From Nitrososphaeraceae archaeon (lineage in GTDB: Archaea; Thermoproteota; Nitrososphaeria; Nitrososphaerales; Nitrososphaeraceae), in contig JASHSN010000186.1 in assembly GCA_030038695.1 (NCBI GenBank), forward strand, positions 1 to 10,825: a DNA stretch of 10,825 nucleotides. Reading direction: 5' to 3'. Both the position numbers and the translations under genes were made by a program. Under the pieces are notes generated by a model, which searched no databases, was not told the origin of the DNA, and saw only the letters and a program-made list of their open reading frames with translations. Shown piece by piece: positions 1-6,184 of this stretch (its first letter is position 1; each line of letters opens with the position of its first letter).

Positions 1-135
1 GGAAATGGAGTGTCTATATTTACAAATGACTGACCCTTATTGGATGATTTATTATCACCCCATATCCGAGAGCCTGAAGGGGTCCAATTTACCTGTCAGA
101 CATACAGTTAAACATCCTGGTAGAAGCTAGATGAT

Positions 136-261
136 ATGGTGTTTACCTGTAAAGATTGCGGACAGGAATTCCTGTCTTCATCGGAGTATAAGCGTCATCA
201 GCAGACAATCTGCAGACTCATCTCGATAAATGGAGTAATAATAGCAAACCAGATAATGTAA
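136..261 (+). CDS. Small C2H2/C2HC zinc-finger protein, possibly the front half of a frame-broken gene
   Basis: This 41-aa ORF starts at ATG 136. Residues 4-26 form one zinc finger: Cys5-x2-Cys8, aromatic and hydrophobic positions in the usual places, then His21 and Cys26 (C-x2-C-x12-H-x4-C). Single C2H2-like fingers are common in small nucleic-acid-binding proteins of archaea. After Cys26 the sequence turns into an unremarkable Ile/Leu tail and stops. The frame one base back is open from 192 and carries a much more protein-like sequence through to 443, so the natural product may have been about 100 aa with a single -1 shift between 192 and 261. The target is unknown. The finger motif is clear; whether this short form is made is not. 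Confidence 0.45.
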   Translation: MVFTCKDCGQEFLSSSEYKRHQQTICRLISINGVIIANQIM

Positions 262-281
262 ATTGGAAGCCTCCTGGGGGC

Positions 282-443
282 ATGAACCAGGATCTGTTTA
301 AGATATTTGAGAAGTATAGACTAGGAGAACGGGCTATGCTGTGTCTATGGGTTAATGGCCAGTTGAATACTGCAATTCGTGAACCATCACGTATTCTCGA
401 ATTACAGGACAGGTTAAAAGAATGGTTGCAGGAGCTGCGATGA
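282..443 (+). CDS. Small helical ORF, probable C-terminal part of the zinc-finger gene upstream
   Basis: This 53-aa ORF starts at ATG 282, the only in-frame ATG. The frame is open back to 192, and translation of that upstream part (rich in Asn, Trp and Pro-Gly-Gly) reads naturally into it. The product is amphipathic and charged: a helix with Phe, Glu, Lys and Tyr, a short Leu-Trp-Val core, then a Leu/Arg/Glu-rich C-terminal helix around residues 36-53. It overlaps nothing on this strand, and its stop lies 13 bases from the stop of a convergent minus-strand ORF. I do not recognise the family. The likeliest reading is the C-terminal domain of the zinc-finger protein at 136-261, separated by a frameshift. 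A separate small gene is the alternative. Confidence 0.4.
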   Translation: MNQDLFKIFEKYRLGERAMLCLWVNGQLNTAIREPSRILELQDRLKEWLQELR

Positions 444-456
444 AAAGGAGGCACGA

Positions 457-638
457 TCACATACTGACGTCTGTATTAGGCTTGTTAATCTCATTTAACC
501 TGCTCTCAAGCAAGCCAATCCTTTCTTCTAACTTACCTATCACAGTATCTAGAACATTCTTCTTATCTGCTTATATACTGTCAGCCAGAATACAATATAT
601 TCACGTTGTGATTCCGACATGGATGGCATGCGTACCAT
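457..638 (-). pseudogene. Frame-shifted coiled-coil small protein
   Basis: Reading down from ATG 638, the first 29 codons give a sequence with several Met and Ser residues, then a Trp-rich amphipathic stretch, and end at a TAG (551-549). In the frame entered by dropping one base near 560-570, translation continues to a TGA at 459-457 with a textbook heptad-like segment (Val-Ile-x2-Leu, then repeated Leu/Ile with Glu, Arg and Lys), typical of a short coiled coil. The two frames overlap only between 549 and 570. Joined there they would give about 60 aa. No start codon serves the second half alone. A broken gene or a sequencing indel fits best. The family is not recognised. Confidence 0.4.
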
Positions 639-689
639 TGTTCCCGGTACAATGATATCATGTGTCGGGCTGCTGTCACAACGTGAATA
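598..689. repeat. Nested inverted repeat with 14-bp perfect outer arms
   Basis: TATTCACGTTGTGA at 598-611 is the exact reverse complement of 676-689. Inside lie two further matched pairs: CCGACA-containing sequence near 613-620 against TGTCGG near 661-668, and CATTGT at 636-641 against ACAATG at 649-654. Together they could fold as one long interrupted hairpin or cruciform. The 5' arm overlaps the N-terminal half of the broken coiled-coil ORF, so the element may be the tip of a small inverted-repeat mobile element or a structured RNA. The arms are seen directly; the function is unknown. Confidence 0.5.
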
Positions 690-863
690 CCTTTCATATC
701 AAACTCAATGGGGCTCTAGCCATAACGTGGCCGGACTAGTATCACTTGCATTTCTATTCCCTGTAGAATAATATAAATTAATAAACTGCAAGCAGTCGTT
801 TAACGAGGGCTTGGTCCGTAGGTCTCAACGAAAATGTGTATTGATAATCTAGAAATACAGCCA

Positions 864-912
864 CTTGGTTAACCAAGCTTCTATTATACATACCTGATTA
901 AGCTTCTATTAT
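864..912. repeat. 14-bp perfect palindrome and 13-bp direct repeat beside the transposase remnant
   Basis: CTTGGTTAACCAAG at 864-877 is a perfect palindrome. It overlaps the first of two copies of AAGCTTCTATTAT (875-887 and 900-912). The second copy ends where recognisable transposase sequence begins, so these may be recombination or insertion scars. The stretch 690-863 shows no convincing gene or signal. Confidence 0.4.
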
Positions 913-1215
913 GGATCCCTATCCAAGAACCACATCAAACCTAGTATAAAAACAAGAAATAATTCCAAGGTCAAATCGACTAAGTGTTATGCTAGCAATA
1001 TCTCTGTACTAGCTACAAATAAACCTCAAAAGATGGAATCGTAGCATAGGCTATGGGTAGAGTTGGATGGCAGACACAGTATTCTCTTCCATTAAAAGAA
1101 CGTTCGGTGAACATGTATAAAATTTCCCCACATGGCAAAAGAGGTCTTCATAAACGCAGCTAAGTATAACATCTTCAATCGAAATGAGCCAGCTAACTGT
1201 TTGCTGTTTCCATAA
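898..1215 (+). pseudogene. Decayed C-terminal remnant of a DDE transposase (IS4/IS5-type)
   Basis: Three overlapping plus-strand frames spell the end of a transposase. Frame one (about 898-1044) carries a Lys-Pro-x-Ile-Lys-x-Arg-x-Asn-Ser segment followed by Cys-Tyr-Ala. Frame two (1022-1120) carries Tyr-Gly-stop-x-Trp-Met-Ala-Asp, then VFSSIKRTFGEHV, the hallmark block after the catalytic Glu of archaeal IS4/IS5-like enzymes. Frame three (1114-1215) gives FPHMAKEVFINAAKYNIF, the family's usual C-terminal helix. The expected Glu before VFSS reads as Asp, the adjacent Arg is Ser, and an internal TAG interrupts frame two. The N-terminal half with the first catalytic Asp is missing. No terminal inverted repeats were identified. 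The remnant is non-functional; family assignment is by motif recall. Confidence 0.75.
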
Positions 1216-1381
1216 ACAAAAACCATTACTTCGAATGCCTAACATGTATGCAGTATTATCCTAGCGACTGACAAAGTTTAAGATAAATCTTCAAGAATGT
1301 GTCTTTCACTTTAAAACTTCCAAAATTAAGTTGTCTGCGAGCATGGTCATGAAGAGGGCAGACTAGTAGACTTTCTACACA

Positions 1382-1403
1382 GTAGTCTTTCAAGCTTGAC
1401 TAC
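1382..1403. other. Hairpin downstream of the PsbP-like gene
   Basis: GTAGTC (1382-1387) pairs with GACTAC (1398-1403), and the palindrome TCAAGCTTGA lies between them. It sits about 30 bases beyond the stop of the minus-strand gene ending at 1435 and could shape the mRNA 3' end. No T-tract follows, so it is not a clear terminator. The rest of 1216-1434 holds nothing else I can support. Confidence 0.3.
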
Positions 1404-1434
1404 CCTAACGCAATGGGCCCCGAAAGCTTCCGAC

Positions 1435-2139
1435 TTATCTAGTTATTTCAAATGAATCGATCATCTTCTCCAGGGTTGGTAAGTAATACGAGAATTTTGT
1501 TGGCTCTGCATTATAGCTAATGATATAAGCTTTATCGCCCTTTATTGTTAAAATTAACATAGCCCGAAGATCAACTCCCTCTTCCACTCCTGTATATATT
1601 AATTTGTATGCCGGATTGTTTGAAAGGCTAGCATTTCTATCTAACTTGATAATATCGAAATCTTTTCTTAAATCTTCAATACTGTTGTTGGCATATTTGG
1701 CTAGGGTGATGGGCTTGATGTCTGATATATTGTCTATCTTCAAATCAAAGCTTTCTGAGGATGTATCAGAAGCATTCTTAGTGGGAGAAGTGAATTTAAC
1801 AACATCAACAAGCATGCTATTGTTGTCAGAACCACTACTAAGATTTTCTTCTTTGTGCCAGTCAGAAGGATATTGCATTCGAATTCCGTAAGTAGAGTTG
1901 TCGTATGTGATCATCTTGTCAGTATGCGCTATTGCTTCCTGCGGTAAAACGTAATATAGTCTATAAGTAGCAACCCAAGATAAGGAACCTACCAAAATCA
2001 TAATCGATACTGCTGGCAGAATTTTGGTGTACATATTTGTACCATACGTTTTATCGTCACTATGATATTTGTGTTTTTCCGACAAATGCTCGGAAATGTT
2101 ATTTGTTGATCTTTTTTTGATTAGGAAAAACAACACCAT
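1435..2139 (-). CDS. Membrane-anchored PsbP-like protein
   Basis: The ORF encodes 234 aa. Residues 1-36 are polar and basic, residues about 38-58 form a membrane segment, and residues 79-233 form an extracytoplasmic domain. That domain opens with the Asn-x-Thr-Tyr-Gly-Ile-x-x-x-Tyr-Pro-x-x-Trp signature of PsbP-like proteins (related to the photosystem II extrinsic subunit but widespread in Nitrososphaeria, role unknown there). It closes with the typical Tyr-x-Ile-x-Tyr, then Phe-x-x-Tyr-Leu-Pro, Met-x-x-Ser-Phe ending. Start ATG 2139 lies 4 nt after the stop of the gene at 2144-3130, so the two are probably co-transcribed and translationally coupled. An internal ATG at residue 36, just before the membrane helix, is a possible alternative start. 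The family call is fairly secure; the function is not known. Confidence 0.75.
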   Translation of the reverse strand: MVLFFLIKKRSTNNISEHLSEKHKYHSDDKTYGTNMYTKILPAVSIMILVGSLSWVATYRLYYVLPQEAIAHTDKMITYDNSTYGIRMQYPSDWHKEENLSSGSDNNSMLVDVVKFTSPTKNASDTSSESFDLKIDNISDIKPITLAKYANNSIEDLRKDFDIIKLDRNASLSNNPAYKLIYTGVEEGVDLRAMLILTIKGDKAYIISYNAEPTKFSYYLPTLEKMIDSFEITR

Positions 2140-2143
2140 CTGT

Positions 2144-3130
2144 CTAGACTTTCGTATATCGCAACAACAAGCTGTCGAGGAAGTTAATAAATTTCTTGTT
2201 AGTCATTAGATCGTCAGAGTAGATCCCAAGAGCGATTACCTTACCTTTTTTATAATTTCGTTCGTACGTTGCGATCAAAATCTTCTCTGGTTTTGAATCT
2301 TTTTTTGTAATTGATGCTTTATAGTTCCACAGAATTCGATCTCCTGTACTACAGCAGGGCGGCACGTATTGTTCTTCGTGATGTTTGTAATTAAATGGAT
2401 TATTGCCAAACGTGACATTACATGAATAACAAAGGTAGTTGCTACCTACCCATTGTAAAGTTTCATTTGGCCATCTTTCACCTACGCTCCTCCAAGCAGA
2501 TTTACCATTAAAAGCCCAACCATGTCCCTTAACTAATGTTATAGTATGAGTTTTGCTGTTGTATTTCACCTGAGCATAGAATACGTTACCATCCAGAAGA
2601 ATCATTGTACCTCCATTAGCAACAAATCGCTTTAGGTTATCATATTCTCTCTGCGTTTCATATTCCTGGTGGCCAAGTATAACAACATCATATTTGTTGG
2701 TTCCATTCTTGAAGAATATGGAGCCATAGTCTGCATCAGCATCAGTAAGTACATGAATGTTAGAATTAGGAAGTATCTTCTTCAAATGTCCGGGTAAGTA
2801 ATTGAACGTGTAATTCGAAGATGACTTGGTTGTTTGATTGGTTACCTTACTTGAGAGTAGGTTTAGGTCCGTGGTAACATTCTTGCGGACATGTGGTAGA
2901 CTAACATATATGAAGTAGAACTTGTAAAATGATTTATGGTACGCTGCACCTGTGAAAGTAGGCCTTATAAGTGCAATACTTGGTCCTTTGACAAACGGAC
3001 CACGAGAAATAAAATTTGACTTGTTATTCAATAAAAAAAAAGTTCTGCTAAGGTATGGCAATATTAGGATCGCGATTATTAATGAAGCTGCTGAAATCAT
3101 CACTATAAATGTCAGAACAAATTTATTCAA
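2144..3130 (-). CDS. Membrane-anchored class I glutamine-amidotransferase-like protein
   Basis: As called from TTG 3130 the protein has 328 aa. Residues 4-28 form an N-terminal membrane anchor, and the rest should face outward. Residues 147-182 (Tyr-Asp-Val-Val-Ile-Leu-Gly-His-x-Glu-Tyr, then a helix, then Gly-Gly-Thr-Met-Ile-x-Leu-Asp-Gly-Asn) match a class I GATase-like/N,N-dimethylformamidase beta-subunit-like fold. No catalytic Cys sits in a nucleophile elbow, so amidotransferase activity is unlikely. Three cysteines at 234-237 and 259-260 and several Asn-x-Ser/Thr sites suit an extracytoplasmic protein. TTG is the only start in this frame before a TAG. However, a strong ribosome-binding site and ATG lie just upstream in another frame (3182), suggesting the real N-terminus is about 17 codons longer and broken by one base. 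Confidence 0.7.
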   Translation of the reverse strand: MNKFVLTFIVMISAASLIIAILILPYLSRTFFLLNNKSNFISRGPFVKGPSIALIRPTFTGAAYHKSFYKFYFIYVSLPHVRKNVTTDLNLLSSKVTNQTTKSSSNYTFNYLPGHLKKILPNSNIHVLTDADADYGSIFFKNGTNKYDVVILGHQEYETQREYDNLKRFVANGGTMILLDGNVFYAQVKYNSKTHTITLVKGHGWAFNGKSAWRSVGERWPNETLQWVGSNYLCYSCNVTFGNNPFNYKHHEEQYVPPCCSTGDRILWNYKASITKKDSKPEKILIATYERNYKKGKVIALGIYSDDLMTNKKFINFLDSLLLRYTKV

Positions 3131-3134
3131 TAGA

Positions 3135-3182
3135 TCAAGCTAACTCTCTTTGAAACATTGTTTCTTTACTTCTGTTATACAT
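3135..3182 (-). CDS. Shine-Dalgarno-led 15-codon ORF: displaced N-terminus or leader peptide
   Basis: ATG 3182 is preceded, 6 nt away, by GGAGGAG (3195-3189), the best ribosome-binding site in the window. The ORF encodes MYNRSKETMFQRELA and stops at 3137-3135, five bases before the TTG of the next gene. Skipping one base at the Leu-Ala codons joins it smoothly to the following frame (Glu-Leu-Leu-Asp-Leu-Leu-Asn-Lys, then the membrane helix), giving an ordinary basic cytoplasmic tail ahead of a membrane anchor. A frameshift (real or sequencing error) is my preferred reading; a coupled leader peptide is the alternative. Confidence 0.45.
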   Translation of the reverse strand: MYNRSKETMFQRELA

Positions 3183-3188
3183 ATCTTG

Positions 3189-3195
3189 CTCCTCC
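3189..3195 (-). promoter_or_regulatory. Shine-Dalgarno site GGAGGAG ahead of ATG 3182
   Basis: The minus strand reads GGAGGAG, with a 6-nt spacer to ATG. It is unusual here because most genes in the window look leaderless. It argues that ATG 3182 is the natural start of the membrane-protein gene. Confidence 0.55.
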
Positions 3196-3242
3196 AAAGA
3201 TAACGATCATAACTTAAACCTACAAATAGACAAACGAAATTA

Positions 3243-3252
3243 CTTAATATAG
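3243..3252 (-). promoter_or_regulatory. TATA box of the membrane-protein operon
   Basis: The minus strand reads CTATATTAAG. Its centre near 3248 predicts transcription starting near 3222, leaving about a 40-nt leader that contains the Shine-Dalgarno site at 3195-3189. The spacing is consistent; there is no experimental support. Confidence 0.4.
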
Positions 3253-3263
3253 GGACAACATTT

Positions 3264-3551
3264 TCATTTCCTTCCAGAATTATACATGAACATCAAAACA
3301 TAGATCAATGTTTTTCCAGTCGTGGGAAGGAAGAAAGAAGTCCATAAGCATTTGCTATCTGCCAACCTGTATGAGGGATGGTGATATTGAAATCCCATCG
3401 TTAGGAAATATCCCATAATATCTGGCATAGAACCTAATAAATCAAGTCTTCTATCTTTTACACAAGCGCACATATATGTTCCAAGGAGATAAAATTTCTG
3501 GTATATAATGAGTGGATTCAGAACCTCGTTGGTAAATCGTACCACCATCAT
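3264..3551 (-). CDS. Doubtful hydrophobic ORF
   Basis: This 95-aa ORF starts at tandem ATGs (3551/3548). It is rich in Met, Tyr, Leu and Cys. The C-terminal third (Trp-Thr-Ser-Phe-Phe-Leu-Pro-Thr-Thr-Gly-Lys, then a hydrophobic stretch) could be a membrane segment. No family was recognised, no Shine-Dalgarno or well-placed TATA box was seen, and an ORF of this length can arise by chance. The opposite strand has no better reading. It is kept only because nothing else explains 3260-3550. Confidence 0.25.
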   Translation of the reverse strand: MMVVRFTNEVLNPLIIYQKFYLLGTYMCACVKDRRLDLLGSMPDIMGYFLTMGFQYHHPSYRLADSKCLWTSFFLPTTGKTLIYVLMFMYNSGRK

Positions 3552-3597
3552 ATTAGGTTATCCTAATTTATAGGGGCTAATATATAATTTAACTGAT

Positions 3598-3617
3598 AAT
3601 TCTCTGAGACGAGAATT
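3598..3617. other. Hairpin AATTCTC/GAGAATT
   Basis: Seven-base perfect arms at 3598-3604 and 3611-3617 enclose a 6-nt loop. It lies in the 3552-3910 intergenic region with no T-tract directly after it. Its role is unknown. Confidence 0.35.
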
Positions 3618-3750
3618 CTTTAGACGCTCAGCTCGATTTATACACTCTGCAAAGGTGTTGATGCATCTGAGATGAAAGATAACATGGAGTAAGAGATGGG
3701 ATCTAGAGTGTAGATTAGTGTATCAAAATGGTAATCAGTTAAAGCTCTCT

Positions 3751-3784
3751 TTCTTGATATTCAATTCTTGATATTCATGAATAT
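3751..3784. repeat. Tandem 13-bp repeat fused to a 14-bp palindrome
   Basis: TTCTTGATATTCA occurs at 3751-3763 and 3765-3777. The second copy runs into ATATTCATGAATAT (3771-3784), a perfect palindrome. It sits about 200 bases ahead of the YjbQ gene and could be a regulator site. The remainder of 3552-3910 contains a small CATGGA/TCCATG hairpin (3836-3852) and a TATA-like TTTTAATATAC (3863-3873), and no gene. Confidence 0.35.
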
Positions 3785-3982
3785 ATCTTCTACCGTGGGT
3801 CTTTGACGGGGAGTCTGTTGTGGGCTATTTTCACACATGGAACATCTCCATGTCCATGTTGGTTTTAATATACTGAGCTCCAACTGCTAAAATCCACATA
3901 AATAATTGTAATGCTTTTTCAGCTCTTACTCACTGCTTCGATGAGATCAATAATGAGCTCTAAGAATATAAGTTTCTTCCAT

Positions 3983-4414
3983 ATGAGTTCAAACGTGAAT
4001 ACTAAAACAGAATACCTTACATTTAATACCAACACAATACGCGCGTTTGTAAATATAACTCAAGATGTTAGAAGGATTGTTGAAGAAAGCAAAATCAAAG
4101 AAGGTCTATGTTTGGTAAATGCCATGCACATTACAGCAAGTGTATTTATAAATGACAATGAAAGTGGCTTACACGAAGATTTTCATATATGGCTTGAAAA
4201 AATAGCTCCACATGCTCCGATTAAGCAATACCGACACAACGAAACAGGCGAAGATAATGCTGATGCCCACCTTAAGCGGCAGGTTATGGGAAGAGAAGTT
4301 GTAGTAGCCATTACTAACGGAAAACTAGATTTTGGGCCGTGGGAGCAGATATTCTATGGCGAATTTGATGGGAGGCGTAATAAAAGAGTACTAGTTAAGG
4401 TAATTGGTGAATAA
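3983..4414 (+). CDS. YjbQ/UPF0047 family protein (secondary thiamine-phosphate synthase type)
   Basis: From ATG 3983 the product is 143 aa, the usual size for this family. It carries the family's hallmarks: Gly-Leu-Cys-Leu-Val-Asn, then His-Ile-Thr-Ala-Ser-Val-x-Ile-Asn-Asp-Asn-Glu, then Tyr-x-His-Asn, Glu-Asp-Asn-Ala-x-Ala-His-Leu-Lys, and a C-terminal Trp-Glu-Gln-Ile-Phe-Tyr-x-Glu-Phe-Asp-Gly-Arg-Arg. YjbQ proteins form trimers. E. coli YjbQ has weak thiamine-phosphate synthase activity, but the true substrate is unsettled. The frame is open upstream with ATGs at 3911 and 3953. Those extensions (24 and 10 residues) are not family-like, so I prefer 3983. A T-rich tract at 4481-4490 may end the transcript. 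The gene stands alone and faces the hydrolase at 4611-5327 convergently. Confidence 0.85.
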   Translation: MSSNVNTKTEYLTFNTNTIRAFVNITQDVRRIVEESKIKEGLCLVNAMHITASVFINDNESGLHEDFHIWLEKIAPHAPIKQYRHNETGEDNADAHLKRQVMGREVVVAITNGKLDFGPWEQIFYGEFDGRRNKRVLVKVIGE

Positions 4415-4480
4415 AGAATAGTATCATCCATGACTCCGAATGTCTTCCGTAACGTGGCAGTAATTGCAGGGAGGCTGGTA

Positions 4481-4490
4481 TTTTCTTTTT
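4481..4490 (+). terminator. T-rich terminator after the YjbQ gene
   Basis: TTTTCTTTTT follows the stop codon by about 66 bases. Archaeal RNA polymerase terminates at such T-tracts without needing a hairpin. The rest of 4415-4610 shows no gene. Confidence 0.4.
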
Positions 4491-4610
4491 CATATGATTA
4501 GTATTGTTCATGGTAGATGATCAAACTGGAGTTTGTGTAAGAAACACAAGTGATGGATCGGATAAGCAGTAATCCAGAGATTGGGTAGCTTATGAATCGA
4601 TGAATAAACC

Positions 4611-5327
4611 TCACCGGTTGTTGTGTTTCATTATCAAAAAGTAACATCTAAACCATCCACTTGCAATTCTAGCAACCTGTTCAATCTTTCCCGGTTCTTC
4701 AAACAAATGTGTAGCACCTGGAATCAATGTAATCTTCTTCTTTTCAGCGGTCATGTCATTTAATGCATTTTCATTTATCTCTACAACGTGCGGGTCATTC
4801 CCTCCGACAAGAAAGAGCGTAGGCGCTTGGACAGACTTCAATACGTCCTTCCCAGCCAAATCCGGTCTACCTCCACGTGAAACTATTGCACAAACAGTCT
4901 TCGGTAATTCAGCTGCTGCGACCAGAGCGGCAGCGGCACCCGTGCTAGCACCGAATATTCCAACAGCAAGATTTTTAGTATCGTGATTAGTCGTAATCCA
5001 ATTTATGGAAGAAATAAGTCGCTTTGAGAGTAAGCCAATATCAAATCTGAGCTTTCTGGTCTGGTTGTCTAGTTCCTCTTCGTCTGCGGTCAGAAGGTCC
5101 AAAAGCAAAGTAGCTAGACCATCATCATTTAGCCTTTCAGCGACTAACTGATTTCGTGGGCTGTGTCTACCACTCCCACTCCCGTGGGCAAAAATGATTA
5201 TTCCTTCTGGGTTCTTAGGAATACGCAATTTACCATCAAGAAATGTTTGATCATTTTCTCCTAAACGTTCATGCAGCATTCCAATTGGAATTTTGACTAA
5301 ATCAGACAACATCTTAGTAGGGGACAT
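4611..5327 (-). CDS. Dienelactone-hydrolase-type alpha/beta hydrolase
   Basis: The 238-aa product covers a complete alpha/beta-hydrolase fold. Residues 43-59 hold the oxyanion-side loop (Ile-Phe-Ala-His-Gly-Ser-Gly-Ser-Gly-Arg-His-Ser-Pro-Arg-Asn). The nucleophile elbow Gly-Ala-Ser-Thr-Gly places Ser128, the acid lies in Gly-Gly-Asn-Asp-Pro-His (Asp178), and His207 in Gly-Ala-Thr-His-Leu-Phe-Glu-Glu-Pro-Gly completes the triad. In many genomes this subfamily stands next to, or is fused with, a phosphoribosyltransferase domain; here it stands alone. It is probably a soluble cytoplasmic esterase/hydrolase with unknown substrate. Start ATG 5327 is the first in frame; no Shine-Dalgarno is seen. 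A palindromic TATA-like TTTTATAAAA (about 5436-5445) lies upstream and could serve either strand. Confidence 0.85.
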   Translation of the reverse strand: MSPTKMLSDLVKIPIGMLHERLGENDQTFLDGKLRIPKNPEGIIIFAHGSGSGRHSPRNQLVAERLNDDGLATLLLDLLTADEEELDNQTRKLRFDIGLLSKRLISSINWITTNHDTKNLAVGIFGASTGAAAALVAAAELPKTVCAIVSRGGRPDLAGKDVLKSVQAPTLFLVGGNDPHVVEINENALNDMTAEKKKITLIPGATHLFEEPGKIEQVARIASGWFRCYFLIMKHNNR

Positions 5328-5435
5328 GCAAACATATTAGTTTTAGTAGATAAGAAATGACTAATGCGTGAAAACCTACGAAATTTAGTGGCATGTCATT
5401 GCAGCGGAATTTGCACTTCTGTATTAAGGTACCTG

Positions 5436-5446
5436 TTTTATAAAAA
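5436..5446. promoter_or_regulatory. Palindromic TATA-like box TTTTATAAAA
   Basis: It is symmetric, so it could drive the hydrolase (minus) or the small gene at 5619 (plus), though both leaders would be long (about 90 and 150 nt). A TGCCA-G-TGGCA dyad lies 4 bases further on (5450-5460), a possible operator. Confidence 0.3.
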
Positions 5447-5509
5447 CAATGCCAGTGGCACACAGTGGTAAAAATAACTAAGATTATATCTCTTGTCAGG
5501 GTTGATAAG

Positions 5510-5554
5510 TTATCCTTAGTGGATCAGTAATAGATACATTATCCTCAGCGGACC
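5510..5554. repeat. Degenerate 16-bp direct repeat
   Basis: TTATCCTTAGTGGATC (5510-5525) recurs as TTATCCTCAGCGGACC (5539-5554), with 3 mismatches at 29-bp spacing. It lies upstream of the His-rich small gene and may be a pair of regulator half-sites. Confidence 0.3.
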
Positions 5555-5618
5555 AAACAGAGCCAACTGAGTCTGACGAAACCTTCTTACAACGGAAACT
5601 TGCTATTGTACAAAATAG

Positions 5619-5789
5619 ATGAGCGAAAAAGATAAAACCGAAAAATCAGGACTAACTACAGACGAGGCTAAAGAACTAGAATTAGACGAACAGCCGAAGC
5701 CAACGCGACATCATTCTGGTCATCATTCTCCTCCCATGTCTTATAATGAGGAGCCAGGTAAACAAAGAAAAGGCAGAGGCAGCAAGTGA
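5619..5789 (+). CDS. Small His-rich, charged, probably disordered protein
   Basis: ATG 5619 opens a 56-aa ORF. Residues 1-27 are acidic/basic and rich in Glu, Lys, Asp and Thr. Residues 28-39 hold Pro-x-Pro followed by His-His-Ser-Gly-His-His-Ser-Pro-Pro. Residues 45-56 are basic and end with Lys-Gly-Arg-Gly-Ser-Lys. There is no hydrophobic core or cysteine, so it is likely unstructured alone. The four clustered histidines could bind metal and the basic tail nucleic acid; both are inference. Amino-acid bias and a clean ATG argue for a real gene. No close Shine-Dalgarno or canonical TATA spacing is visible. The family is not recognised. The following 5790-5960 contains no gene. Confidence 0.55.
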   Translation: MSEKDKTEKSGLTTDEAKELELDEQPKPTRHHSGHHSPPMSYNEEPGKQRKGRGSK

Positions 5790-5964
5790 ATGTTACTATA
5801 GTTTGGTAATAAAAGTAATGTAACTGTTGCTTAATTACTCACATAATTCAGGTCAGACAGCTTCTTGAATGTGTGTCATATTGCCACGTAGTATCGATGA
5901 ACTCGCCATATTGTTGTGGTTTCTTGCGATAACATGATTATCTTCATTTCATCTTAGCATATTA

Positions 5965-6159
5965 TTGGATAACGTTAGCAAACTGAGCCTATGGGATTAT
6001 TTGTTAGTGCTGATTATTGCACATTTCAGGATACCAGCAACACGCAGCCGATGTCTAGAATGCAGTCAAAATGTTAGTCCGAAAGAAAAGCAGTTACATT
6101 TGAACCATGGGAAGAAATCTCATGCTCTCTGTCGAGGTCTAGGTATTAAATATCGATAA
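5965..6159 (+). CDS. Possible small zinc-binding protein (Cys2-His-His-His-Cys cluster)
   Basis: From TTG 5965 the ORF is 64 aa. The second half is convincing: Cys-x2-Cys, eleven residues with Pro-Lys-Glu-Lys, then His-x2-His, x4, His-x2-Cys and a basic tail, a plausible single zinc site in a small nucleic-acid-binding protein. The first 28 residues are hydrophobic and less convincing, and neither a Shine-Dalgarno nor a TATA box is correctly placed. The real start may differ, or the gene may be a truncated copy. No family was identified. It converges on the minus-strand gene at 6185-6640, with stops 25 bases apart. Confidence 0.45.
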   Translation: MDNVSKLSLWDYLLVLIIAHFRIPATRSRCLECSQNVSPKEKQLHLNHGKKSHALCRGLGIKYR

Positions 6160-6184
6160 AAAATCTGAAACACAATAACATAAT

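Noticed and set aside
5..130. ORF of 41 codons at the left edge, open to the window start
   Set aside because: No recognisable motif or signal. It could be the tail of a gene entering from outside but cannot be supported from this sequence.
422..655. 77-aa plus-strand hydrophobic ORF
   Set aside because: It is antisense to the coiled-coil frames, starts inside the previous ORF, and its hydrophobicity is what antisense of a charged helix produces.
1051..1245. 64-aa minus-strand ORF
   Set aside because: It lies antisense to the transposase remnant, whose motifs are clear on the plus strand.
4753..4986. 77-aa plus-strand ORF
   Set aside because: It is antisense to the catalytic core of the alpha/beta hydrolase.
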